A stretch of DNA of 64,000 bases from Gammaproteobacteria bacterium (GTDB lineage Bacteria; Pseudomonadota; Gammaproteobacteria; SZUA-229), in NCBI GenBank assembly GCA_029881795.1, contig JAOULX010000003.1, positions 62,001-126,000 on the forward strand. Reading direction: 5' to 3'. Within the stretch, counting starts at the first letter, position 1. Each line of letters begins with the position of its first letter. The notes beneath the pieces are model-generated. The model had not been told where the DNA came from. It was given only the letters and a program-made list of their open reading frames with translations, and did no database searches. A program made the translations under genes and the position numbers. Shown in pieces: positions 1 through 8,073 of the stretch.

Positions 1-1101
1 GAAAAGGCAGCCGTTCTTACACCGGAAATCATACTTCTGGATATCGAAATGCCTGGTATGAATGGCTATGAAGTCTGTGAAATACTAAAGGCCTCCGACA
101 GTACAAAACACACACCTATTATCTTCTTATCTTCCCTCAGCAGCCTGACGTCTCGTATGCAAGGCTTTGAGGCTGGTGCTGATGATTACATCGTTAAACC
201 TTTTCAACCTGAAGACCTTAATGCCAAACTACAGGTGGTAGGTCGCTATCGCAGAACTGAAATCTCACTGACTCATCAGGTGGTAGAAGCCCAAAAAACA
301 GCCTATTCCGCTATCGCAGGCAACAGTGATTTAGGCCAGGCCATGAGCTTTATCGAACAATGTCACTGGGTTACTAATTATAACCAGCTAGCCGAAGCAT
401 TCTTCCGGATCAGTTCGTACCTTAATCTGACCTGCACACTTGTTATCACAAACGATAACGAAGAACACTTCTTTTCCAGCACGAATCATGCTGTGCCTCC
501 ATTAGAGTCCGAACTTATCTCAACTTTACGACATGAAGGTCGTTTTTTCGATTTTGGTTGTCGTACACAGATTAATTACCAGAATATCTCCTTACTCATT
601 AAAAACATGCCACTAGACGACATGGAGCGCTACGGCCGTATAAAAGACATCTTTCCCGCTATGCTCAGTACTGCAGATTCAAAAATCAACCAGTTAGAGA
701 CTCTCAAAACCATTAATAATCATTCTGACCAACTTAGCCAATCATTTAAAACAGTGACCACAGCTCTAAATAAAATTAAAACGTCGATAGAAGAAAGTCA
801 AAGGACTGGTATCAATATCTTACGAGACATGCTCAACGAACTGGATAATGAACTACCCAGGATGGGACTGGAGGATGATCAGGAGCAGTACCTTATCAAC
901 ACCATTGATACTGCCATCACTGAATCAGAACAGGCCACCGCCGTTAGCAAGCAGCTGTCGGATTATTTCAGCCTGATTTTAAAGGATCTTGAGCAACAGC
1001 TTGATAAGCAGCAGCAACTACAGACCAGTTTAACGGATCTGATCAGTGAAGACAGTGACAGCGATAACAACGGTTATTCTATGGATATTGAGCTGTTTTA
1101 A
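1..1101 (+). CDS. Response regulator, REC domain plus uncharacterised C-terminal region (5' end missing)
   Basis: The frame is open from base 1, so the gene starts outside the window and roughly the first 40 residues of its receiver domain are missing. The visible part has the phosphoacceptor region LLDIEMPGMNG (Asp codon at bases 40-42), the switch-residue strand PIIFLSSL and the conserved Lys-Pro in IVKPFQPEDL. This is a CheY-like receiver that would be phosphorylated by a histidine kinase. After about 85 residues comes a region of about 130 residues that resembles no output domain I know, then a long heptad-rich helical stretch that is probably coiled coil. There is no DNA-binding helix-turn-helix, GGDEF, EAL or HD-GYP motif. 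The output is therefore probably protein-protein. The partner kinase is not visible. It ends convergent with the next gene. Confidence 0.85.
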   Translation, partial: EKAAVLTPEIILLDIEMPGMNGYEVCEILKASDSTKHTPIIFLSSLSSLTSRMQGFEAGADDYIVKPFQPEDLNAKLQVVGRYRRTEISLTHQVVEAQKTAYSAIAGNSDLGQAMSFIEQCHWVTNYNQLAEAFFRISSYLNLTCTLVITNDNEEHFFSSTNHAVPPLESELISTLRHEGRFFDFGCRTQINYQNISLLIKNMPLDDMERYGRIKDIFPAMLSTADSKINQLETLKTINNHSDQLSQSFKTVTTALNKIKTSIEESQRTGINILRDMLNELDNELPRMGLEDDQEQYLINTIDTAITESEQATAVSKQLSDYFSLILKDLEQQLDKQQQLQTSLTDLISEDSDSDNNGYSMDIELF

Positions 1102-1179
1102 CTCCTGCTATCACAGGCTTCACAAAGATCTGCTATGTTAACCATGCTGAGCAGTTTTAGCCGCTCAACATCTGCCCCA

Positions 1180-2688
1180 TTAAAGCGCATTAAATTTTAT
1201 CACCTTCGGTTTTGCACTTTTATACTGCGGCATCATCATACCCGCTCTGGCATTAATAAACGTCGGATCGGTAACCACATAGGTAGTGCCTTTATATCGA
1301 ACTGAGTCGCCTTTAATATCGGTGCTAAAATGCACGGCAGCAGCGATATGTCCTGGCAAATCAAGCCCAACCACTTCCAGTCCGGTTAAACTGCGTACCA
1401 GCCATGCAAATATAACCGAACGGTCTTCGCAGTCTGAGTACGGGTAATACATTGTTTCTTCAGGAAAAAGGTAATTTTCCTCACCAAACTGTCCCTGATC
1501 TGTTTTGTATTTAAATGCATTTTGTACAAATAACAGCAGAATATTCACCGCTTCTTCTTCGGTTTTTCCTTTAATAATATTTCGTAACTGTGTTAATAAG
1601 GGATTACCTACACTGGCGTTAACACGCGAGCTAAAATACTGATCTATATCCATTTGCGGATAGGTTTGCAGGTAATTGATTGTATTCTTATCATAGCCCA
1701 CATCGATATTGTAACTCTTACGATTATAGATAAAGCTAACTTTTCGGCTTTGCTGATTTGCCCCAGTATTTAGATTCTGACTCATCGACATATCAAGCAC
1801 TTTATCTGCTCTTGGGTATTCCCCATTATAGGTAAAGACCTTACCCGGCTTGGCTTTATTACCATCCATACCCAGTGCGTAATAGCGTTTACCGCCAAAA
1901 GTGAAGTATGTCTGAGAATACAATCTCTGTTGTGTTGGCAGCAGCAAAAAGACTTTATAATTATCGAATGCCAGCCTTGCCTGATAGTTCGCTTTAATCA
2001 GCATAAACCAGGTAAAAAGTGCTTCTTCATTTTTAGAGTTATTGTATATGGTCTTTGCCAGTTCATTGATCAGTAACGCATAGCTCCAGTCACTTAACTG
2101 TAATGGCTGGCGCTGTTTATTTATCTGCTCCAATAAGCCATCATAATCTGATTTACTCAGAGCTGACCAAAATTGGCTAATAGCCTGCTCGTTGATACGA
2201 CCACTGAGTCGGCTTTTCATTTTTGGGTCGTAGTAAAAAGCCAGTGACTGTCCGAAAAAGTTGAAGCTGGCCACTTCCCCTTTGGGCACACTGACCACTA
2301 CCGGTTTTACTATAGGCTTTTGCACAACTTCCGGTGGTTTTTTAACAGCCACGAGTTTTGGCTTAACCACAGGCACCGGCCTAGCTTGCGGCCGTGTGGC
2401 GTCCGGTACAGTTCGTGGTTGTGTTTTTATTACAGGTTTGGCAACCGGTATTCTGGCCGGCTTGGGTGCCGGATCACGTTTAACCCCGGACAATATTTTC
2501 ATCTCTTTCCACTGAGACTGTAGGAAACTGGTAAATTCTTTATCGCGTAAGTCTTTATATTCCTGAAATTCGTTTTGCTGCTGCTGCATCCATTGCTTAA
2601 AATCGTTTTCAGCTACTGAATTAGCCTGTGGCATTACAGTACATAAAATAATGAAAGCGGTTGCATACCTGAAGCTGATAGCACGCAT
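1180..2688 (-). CDS. Periplasmic transglutaminase-like cysteine protein
   Basis: This 502-residue protein starts with a signal peptide ending near residue 25 (PQANSVA). Residues about 28-65 form an acidic/aromatic helical segment (FKQWMQQQQNEF, then EYK and W), similar to the start of the MltC-like protein encoded at 3680. Residues about 73-140 are a Pro/Lys/Val-rich linker, typical of proteins that span or contact peptidoglycan. The C-terminal part carries a transglutaminase-like triad: Cys420 in SDCEDRS, His447 in LPGHIAAAV and Asp474 in VTDPTF. This family includes proteases, amidases and crosslinking enzymes, so the substrate is unknown. A terminator-like hairpin separates it from the LPP20 gene upstream, so it may have its own promoter. 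I infer a cell-envelope role from the signal peptide and neighbours. Confidence 0.7.
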   Translation of the reverse strand: MRAISFRYATAFIILCTVMPQANSVAENDFKQWMQQQQNEFQEYKDLRDKEFTSFLQSQWKEMKILSGVKRDPAPKPARIPVAKPVIKTQPRTVPDATRPQARPVPVVKPKLVAVKKPPEVVQKPIVKPVVVSVPKGEVASFNFFGQSLAFYYDPKMKSRLSGRINEQAISQFWSALSKSDYDGLLEQINKQRQPLQLSDWSYALLINELAKTIYNNSKNEEALFTWFMLIKANYQARLAFDNYKVFLLLPTQQRLYSQTYFTFGGKRYYALGMDGNKAKPGKVFTYNGEYPRADKVLDMSMSQNLNTGANQQSRKVSFIYNRKSYNIDVGYDKNTINYLQTYPQMDIDQYFSSRVNASVGNPLLTQLRNIIKGKTEEEAVNILLLFVQNAFKYKTDQGQFGEENYLFPEETMYYPYSDCEDRSVIFAWLVRSLTGLEVVGLDLPGHIAAAVHFSTDIKGDSVRYKGTTYVVTDPTFINARAGMMMPQYKSAKPKVIKFNAL

Positions 2689-2772
2689 ATTATCACCTGA
2701 GAATGACTACTTTAAGACGATCAATGACTTGATTGGTTCTGGGTTATTCTTAAAGCATGAAAATAATACAAA

Positions 2773-2797
2773 AAAAAGCCGGCTTAGCCGGCTTTTT
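2773..2797. terminator. Bidirectional rho-independent terminator
   Basis: GCCGGC-TTA-GCCGGC hairpin flanked by an A run on the left and a T run on the right. It lies directly after the stop codon of the LPP20 lipoprotein gene on the minus strand. Confidence 0.85.
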
Positions 2798-2808
2798 CAT
2801 TTAGCTAA

Positions 2809-3393
2809 TTACTTAGCTTCCATTTTAGCTATTTCAGCTGCTAGTTCATCCTGGCTCTTCGCCCCTTTAAACTGCTGCCATAAAGCACGTTCATTGTTCA
2901 TGCTTGTTTTAACTGCATTTTCGGCAGCTGTCTTAACAGACGCAGAATCCATACCTAACAGTACATATAATGTACCTTTAGGGCTGATACGTGATTTGAA
3001 GATACGAGTGCCAACCAGTGTCTGTGAAGTAATCTGTTTAGTTACAGATGTATTCACTTTATCAACAGTTTCTGCATCAGCAGCTCCGGTTGTTTCAACG
3101 TATTGTTTAATCATATTTCGTACTTCAACTTTCATATTCTGTGCCAGTTGAACACGAGCATCTGTCGCAGCCATCTGCTTCATAAACGAATTACCGGCAC
3201 CCGATTTCTGTGCAGAACCCACCGCCGAAACAGTAACACCAGCAACTGGTTCATCACAAACCCAGCCTGGAGCTCTGGTATCAGTTGCATCTGGGAACAC
3301 GCAGTCTGGCACATCATCGACTTTCTTGCCCCCACAGGCAGCCAATAAAGAGACCATAGCAACGCTAGTAAGTAATTTTAAACCCATATTCAT
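2809..3393 (-). CDS. LPP20-family lipoprotein
   Basis: The 194-residue product has a lipoprotein signal with lipobox LLAAC, so Cys20 is the lipidated residue. The body has the LPP20 pattern: a PGWVCD segment, VSAVGSAQKS, a run of Ala/Arg/Leu-rich helix (DARVQLAQNMKVEV), a Thr/Ser/Val-rich stretch and a final beta strand (GTLYVLLGMD). LPP20 proteins are outer-membrane lipoproteins, best known from Helicobacter and flagellum-associated loci. Their molecular function is poorly defined. The start is preceded by GGAG at a normal distance. It diverges from the MltC-like gene across 286 bp. A second, shorter LPP20-like lipoprotein follows that gene, so the locus holds a pair. Confidence 0.8.
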   Translation of the reverse strand: MNMGLKLLTSVAMVSLLAACGGKKVDDVPDCVFPDATDTRAPGWVCDEPVAGVTVSAVGSAQKSGAGNSFMKQMAATDARVQLAQNMKVEVRNMIKQYVETTGAADAETVDKVNTSVTKQITSQTLVGTRIFKSRISPKGTLYVLLGMDSASVKTAAENAVKTSMNNERALWQQFKGAKSQDELAAEIAKMEAK

Positions 3394-3535
3394 GATTTTT
3401 TCTCCGTTAATAAACTTTTAATACCTCATTCGCTGAGGCTTATTTTCAAAATTCTTGCTGGTTTACTTAATGTCTGAAAAATAATCCGATTTCAAAATGT
3501 AAACACTAGCCTAAACATAGACGAGAGTCGGTAAA

Positions 3536-3564
3536 TTCGCAATATCTATCATGCTTATTATAAT
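3536..3564 (+). promoter_or_regulatory. Possible sigma-70 promoter for the MltC-like gene
   Basis: TTCGCA, a 17-bp spacer and a perfect TATAAT lie in the divergent region about 115 bp upstream of the transglycosylase start. A second TATACT hexamer nearer the gene, around 3650, is an alternative. Confidence 0.4.
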
Positions 3565-3679
3565 AGCCCCGGCAGCTCCAAAATATATTGAAGTCGTTCA
3601 CAATTCATCCAAAACAATATGCTAACCTTATTATACCGTTAAAATTGCTATACTTTGCTCGCGAACAACAGGATCGACT

Positions 3680-4897
3680 ATGATAAAACTCTTTTTAAAT
3701 ATTCTACTTTTAGCTACCGTCAGTCTGGTTTCAGGCATTAGTAGCGCTGAATCATTCAGTGATTACCTTAAATCACAACAGGATACTACCAGTAGTCAAT
3801 TTCGACAGTACAGTACGGCTGAAAAGGACGAATTTGAAACCTACAAACAGCAACTGCTTACTGCTTTTGATGAGTATAAAAAATCTGTTGCTACTGTCTG
3901 GGGAAACAAACACAATGACATACCCACTAATACGAGGGATGTCAGTTATCAAGATAATATGAACCAACGTAGCATCATCGACTATGAAACCGGGCAAATA
4001 AAGGTTGAACTGGCACTGTCACCTGATGCCGCAAAAAATACCGCTTTAGTACAAAAGCAGATGCAAAAAGCTATCAACTCTGCCCTCAACCGCGGCAGTG
4101 ACACCCGTTCCATCATTGAGATCGCTAAAAATCCATCTAAATCAAAACCCGTTGGCCCTGCGCTGCTGGCAAATCTGGTTAAAACTGGCGGCGACAAGGC
4201 TCTCTCAAACAGCAAAAGAACACAGTTTATTACGCAACAAAGTAAAAAAATCCAAAAAACCAGTACCCGTGGTACCGATAAACAGCCACGCGTCATTGTT
4301 AGCACCAGTTTTCCTATGATTTCTAATCATATGAGAGTAAGAGCAGAAAAATACCTGAAGCCGGTAAAAAAATACTCCGCGAAAATGAAATTACCAACAG
4401 AAATTGTTTTTGCAATCATGGAAACTGAAAGCGCTTTTAACCCGAATGCACGCTCTGGTGTTCCCGCATTTGGGCTGATGCAGCTTGTTCCAACCAGTGG
4501 CGCCCGAGATGCCTATCGCCTGCTTTTTGATAAAGACAAAGTTGTCACTGATCGGTATTTGTACAACCCGGATAACAACATCAAGCTCGGTACGGCCTTT
4601 ATTCACAAACTATACTATTCTTATCTATCCGGTATAAAAAGCGCCGAAGCACGCACCTGGGCGACAATTGCAGCTTATAATACCGGTGCCGGTAATGTTT
4701 TTAACACCTTTGCCGGTAAGTACCGTAAATCCAAATTTGGTAACCGTAGTAACTGGAAAAATCAGGCTTTGTCTTCTATAAATAACAAAACGCCGGAACA
4801 AGTTTATCAATACTTAAAACGTAACCTGCCACATAAAGAAACTCAGCACTACATTCAGAATATTAGAAAAAGAATTCCAAAATATAAATCACTTTGA
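3680..4897 (+). CDS. MltC-like periplasmic lytic transglycosylase
   Basis: This 405-residue protein would cleave the glycan strands of peptidoglycan. It has a signal peptide without a lipobox, so unlike E. coli MltC it should be soluble in the periplasm. Residues about 25-115 resemble the MltC N-terminal domain (DUF3393): FDEYKKSVATVWG followed by RSIIDYETGQIKVEL. Residues about 225-390 are a Slt-type catalytic domain with the ES motif in METESAFNP (Glu250 as the acid/base) and the family signature FGLMQLVPTSGA, then AAYNTGAGNV. The N-terminal helix is Gln/Lys-rich and similar to that of the transglutaminase-like neighbour. AGGA precedes the ATG. The next lipoprotein gene starts 12 bp downstream, so the two are probably cotranscribed. 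Confidence 0.85.
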   Translation: MIKLFLNILLLATVSLVSGISSAESFSDYLKSQQDTTSSQFRQYSTAEKDEFETYKQQLLTAFDEYKKSVATVWGNKHNDIPTNTRDVSYQDNMNQRSIIDYETGQIKVELALSPDAAKNTALVQKQMQKAINSALNRGSDTRSIIEIAKNPSKSKPVGPALLANLVKTGGDKALSNSKRTQFITQQSKKIQKTSTRGTDKQPRVIVSTSFPMISNHMRVRAEKYLKPVKKYSAKMKLPTEIVFAIMETESAFNPNARSGVPAFGLMQLVPTSGARDAYRLLFDKDKVVTDRYLYNPDNNIKLGTAFIHKLYYSYLSGIKSAEARTWATIAAYNTGAGNVFNTFAGKYRKSKFGNRSNWKNQALSSINNKTPEQVYQYLKRNLPHKETQHYIQNIRKRIPKYKSL

Positions 4898-4909
4898 GGT
4901 TTGTCGTAA

Positions 4910-5293
4910 ATGAAGAAAATTTTTATCAGCTTTTTATGCTTATTTGCTATTTCGTGCCAGTTAGGCAATTCAAAATCCGGTGCTCGCCCCGGCTGGATTG
5001 AAAACCCCAAAGATGGTGCTGTAGGCTCCTGTACCACCCATGTTATGGGGCGGCATGAGCAAGAAGAGCTGGCAATATCAAGAGCGCGTGCCAGGCTGGC
5101 AGGACGTTATGGCGTGACTGTTGATCAGGTTAAGAATATCACTGAAGTTGTCAGTAATGAAAGCTATAGCGTTTCAGCAGACACAGTAACTAAACAGGTT
5201 ATTTCGAATAAAGAAGTCAAGGCTCATGTCCGTGAAGTATGGCATGACCGGAAAAAGGATGTGGTCTGGGTATGGGTCTATCCCGTTAAGTAA
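4910..5293 (+). CDS. Short LPP20-like lipoprotein
   Basis: This 127-residue protein has a lipobox (FAISC, lipidated Cys16), then RPGWIENPKDG and an ordered LPP20-like body: SRARARLAGRYGV, a Ser/Val-rich middle (SNESYSVSADTVTKQV) and a C-terminal strand ending VVWVWVYPVK. It lacks the long C-terminal helix of the LPP20 protein at 2809. It starts 12 bp after the transglycosylase gene and is followed by a strong hairpin, so it is the last gene of a two-gene operon. No enzyme motif is present. A structural or chaperone role at the outer membrane is inference. Confidence 0.7.
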   Translation: MKKIFISFLCLFAISCQLGNSKSGARPGWIENPKDGAVGSCTTHVMGRHEQEELAISRARARLAGRYGVTVDQVKNITEVVSNESYSVSADTVTKQVISNKEVKAHVREVWHDRKKDVVWVWVYPVK

Positions 5294-5305
5294 GTACATT
5301 GTCGC

Positions 5306-5344
5306 TATCTGTAGAAAACAAAGTGCTTTTGTTTTCTACAGATA
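5306..5344. terminator. Perfect 17-bp hairpin between convergent genes
   Basis: Left arm 5306-5322 and right arm 5328-5344 are exact reverse complements around the loop GTGCT. The arms are A/T-rich with T-rich inner ends. The hairpin sits between the stops of the lipoprotein gene (plus) and the GGDEF gene (minus), so it probably terminates both. Confidence 0.65.
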
Positions 5345-5347
5345 ACC

Positions 5348-7366
5348 TTAGTCGCTTCTGCAACCCGCAATTACACAACGATTTCTGCCAGACTCTTTAG
5401 CCTGATATAACGCCTTATCGGCACGATCAAAAACATTCGATAATTCATCGCCGGTTCTGAAACCACTGATGCCACATGAAATGGTAATATCCACCGATTC
5501 ATTACTGTAATGAAAAGCACAGTCCGCTACTGCCTGTCGAAGCTCATTTGCCAGCCTCAGAGTCTCCTCTTCAATCGTACCTGGCAGCAACATCACAAAC
5601 TCTTCACCGCCATAGCGCGCCAAAAAGTCAGTTTCTCGGATACGCTTGTTCAGAATCTGTGCAATCGCTTTCAAAACCTTATCACCTGCTTTATGGCCAT
5701 AGGTGTCATTCACCCGTTTGAACTTATCGACATCCCAGATAGCCAGTGATAAAGGGGTATCAAATCGTTTCCAGCGGGCAATATCTTCAATCACTCGTTT
5801 CTCATAAAACAGGCGGTTTGGTATACCCGTGAGTACATCAAACATCGCCTCTTTATTTTTTTCTGCGAGGCTTATTTTCAATTCCGCTGTTTCTTTTTCC
5901 AGCAGATTAATTCTCTTTTGCATATATGACATATTTTCTTTAGCCGATTCAGAGCGCTGCTTTTCCAATGTGCTGTGCTGCTCCATGAATCCACTGATCG
6001 CATCCAGCCGGTGATTAACCACTGTACGCAGATCTACTAAAGTCGCAGCTGATTCCAGACTCTGCCTCATTACAACGACTTCTTGCGTCACCGCATGATT
6101 TAATGCACTGCCCTTTTCGTCACTTTTTTCAATACGACGGCCTTCTGTTTCTAAATATCGCACCATTTCCTGCAAACGGTTGGTAATCTGAAACAAAAAG
6201 TCTTCGTATTCTCCTTCTTGCTGATACTGCTGGAAGCGTACTTCATTAATAAAGTGAACGATTTTTTTAAGGCCTAACCGCCAGTCTTCATCATTACCGC
6301 CTTCCAGATAATGTTTTAACTCTTCAACCTTGCTCATAAGAGAGACTGGCACAACCAGCTGTTCTAGTAACTGAATGAAAATCTCACGCATTCTTGGGTG
6401 ACTGTCCGCAGCACCATCCGTCGGTGACGCCAGATAATCCAGTGGCTGATCTGAACTTAAGTCCAAAAGTTTGGATATTGCCTGAGCCAGCAGTTCAGGC
6501 TCACTGTCCAGATTAGTTTCAGATAATTCTATGCTTTGTAATCTTTCATGCTCAGGCTGGATACTTTTAAGTCTGTGTACAAACTGATTTAGCGACGCTT
6601 GTTTAATTGAGTTTGTATCCTGATCGCTTGTTAATGGTGCGTCTTGATGTGTCGCAGAGTATGTTGCGACTTCCTGCTGCCATTGTTGTGCCAGAGCCAT
6701 AAACTGATTTAGCAGGCTTTCAAACAGCTCCTCACTATCGCAACCGCTGATTGACTGAACCAGTGATTTACTGCTGTTTTGCAGACTCGAAGGCCACGGC
6801 ATCTCAGCGATTGCGTCAGCCATTGCAACCAATATCTCTGACTCAGCCGATGATTTTTTATTCGCAAACAAAGAACTGATAAAGCCTGTAGCTGGCTCCG
6901 AGCTATGCGCTGAAGCCTCTTTGAAAAGCTGCTGAAACTCGTTTATGTAATTTTTGATTTCGGCCGGATTTTTTTTCAGTCCGCTAATCAGTTTGTCTTT
7001 CTTTTTTTGCAGGTTTTTAGGCAGACTGACCGCCTGAAGAATAGTCAGTAAGTCATCCAGAGCAACTGACTCTGATTTTCTTCCTTTGGCGTTTTTATTG
7101 ATGTCAGCTACAAGTTTGAATAACTCGGTTAGTACCGAATCAACCCGGTAATAGCTGAACTTTTCTTTAAGAACCACTCGCAGGGCTTGCAAATGGTTAT
7201 CGATTAACGGGTTTTTACCCTCGGCAATTAGGCTAAGCTTATTCAGAGCAGAGCTGAGCAGTGTTTCTGTTTTTACCCACTCTGTTTCCTGAATGGAAAA
7301 TTTATCACGTAATGTATAGTACTTGCTTTTCCAGTCTGTGACTTCAGGTGTATTTGAATTCGCCAT
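5348..7366 (-). CDS. dgcH: DgcH-like diguanylate cyclase
   Basis: The 672-residue protein makes cyclic-di-GMP from two GTP. The first about 500 residues are helical, without a signal peptide or clear membrane segment, and end in a coiled coil (YMQKRINLLEKETAELK). The GGDEF domain starts near residue 508 (LTGIPNRLFYEKR), has the metal-binding DVDKFKRVNDTYGH and an intact active site GGEEF at 586-590. RETD at 577-580 is the product-inhibition I-site. Length, domain order and position beside dsbA and cytochrome c4 match the Pseudomonas DgcH gene as I recall it. The N-terminal region is probably the input or interaction module. It follows dsbA by 18 bp on the same strand, so cotranscription is likely. 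Confidence 0.85.
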   Translation of the reverse strand: MANSNTPEVTDWKSKYYTLRDKFSIQETEWVKTETLLSSALNKLSLIAEGKNPLIDNHLQALRVVLKEKFSYYRVDSVLTELFKLVADINKNAKGRKSESVALDDLLTILQAVSLPKNLQKKKDKLISGLKKNPAEIKNYINEFQQLFKEASAHSSEPATGFISSLFANKKSSAESEILVAMADAIAEMPWPSSLQNSSKSLVQSISGCDSEELFESLLNQFMALAQQWQQEVATYSATHQDAPLTSDQDTNSIKQASLNQFVHRLKSIQPEHERLQSIELSETNLDSEPELLAQAISKLLDLSSDQPLDYLASPTDGAADSHPRMREIFIQLLEQLVVPVSLMSKVEELKHYLEGGNDEDWRLGLKKIVHFINEVRFQQYQQEGEYEDFLFQITNRLQEMVRYLETEGRRIEKSDEKGSALNHAVTQEVVVMRQSLESAATLVDLRTVVNHRLDAISGFMEQHSTLEKQRSESAKENMSYMQKRINLLEKETAELKISLAEKNKEAMFDVLTGIPNRLFYEKRVIEDIARWKRFDTPLSLAIWDVDKFKRVNDTYGHKAGDKVLKAIAQILNKRIRETDFLARYGGEEFVMLLPGTIEEETLRLANELRQAVADCAFHYSNESVDITISCGISGFRTGDELSNVFDRADKALYQAKESGRNRCVIAGCRSD

Positions 7367-7384
7367 TTATCTTGCTCAGCATCG

Positions 7385-8002
7385 TTATTTTTTGGACTCT
7401 TTAGCAACAAGAAAGTTAACCACATCTATCATCTGCTGATAACCACCAGCCATTCGACCGCTGGTGATATATTTACCATTAACGGCCAGTTGTGGCACAC
7501 CTTTAACCTGATAGTCCTGCATCATTTTTCGGGCTTTATTCAGTTTGCTGCTGACGGCAAACGATTTCAGATTTTTCTGAAATTTTTCACGATCAACACC
7601 CTGCTTAACCAGAAAATCTGTAATTGATTTCTCGTCAAATAAACGCATCTTTTTCATATGTATAGCCTCAAATAACTTTTCATGAAGCTGTTTTTGCATA
7701 CCCATTAATTCTAGCGCATAAAACACTTTAGTGTGAATTTCCCAGCTCTTATTAAGTGGCGCAGGGATCTGAATAAAATCAACATTTGACGGTTTATCTG
7801 CCAGCCAGCGATTAAGCGTCGGCTCGAAATGAAAACAGTGCGGACAGCCATACCAAAAAAACTCGATGACTTCGATCCGGTCTGCACTGGTTGTTGGCTG
7901 CTGGTTAATGCTCGCATATTCAAAGCCGGCTGAATATTTGTTTCCGGCCGCTGCGGCGTTAACCACAAATATGAATAACACAAACGCAAAATATTTTCTC
8001 AT
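7385..8002 (-). CDS. dsbA: Thiol:disulfide interchange protein DsbA
   Basis: This periplasmic oxidoreductase introduces disulfide bonds into exported proteins. The 205-residue product has an N-terminal signal peptide ending near AAAAG, the active site Cys53-Pro-His-Cys56 in the thioredoxin fold (EFFWYGCPHCFHFEP), the helical insertion, and the cis-proline strand GVPQLAVNGKY. Length is typical of DsbA. It lies between ccsA and the diguanylate cyclase gene. Oxidation and reduction of CXXCH cysteines links it to the cytochrome c maturation genes next door. Its partner DsbB is not in the window. Confidence 0.95.
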   Translation of the reverse strand: MRKYFAFVLFIFVVNAAAAGNKYSAGFEYASINQQPTTSADRIEVIEFFWYGCPHCFHFEPTLNRWLADKPSNVDFIQIPAPLNKSWEIHTKVFYALELMGMQKQLHEKLFEAIHMKKMRLFDEKSITDFLVKQGVDREKFQKNLKSFAVSSKLNKARKMMQDYQVKGVPQLAVNGKYITSGRMAGGYQQMIDVVNFLVAKESKK

Positions 8003-8035
8003 GCTACTGACTCCGTCATCTTTAATAACTATTTT

Positions 8036-8056
8036 TAGCCCTGAGATTCAGGGCTA
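8036..8056. other. Small intergenic hairpin between ccsA and dsbA
   Basis: TAGCCCTG and CAGGGCTA pair around AGATT. There is no T run after it in the minus-strand direction of transcription, so it is more likely an RNA-processing or stability element than a terminator. Confidence 0.35.
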
Positions 8057-8073
8057 TATTCTTTGATTAAACC

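Noticed and set aside
2261-2523. Two plus-strand open frames over the Pro/Lys-rich linker of the transglutaminase-like gene
   Set aside because: Their Gly/Thr-rich sequences are mirror translations of the Pro/Lys/Val-rich linker and carry no motif of their own.
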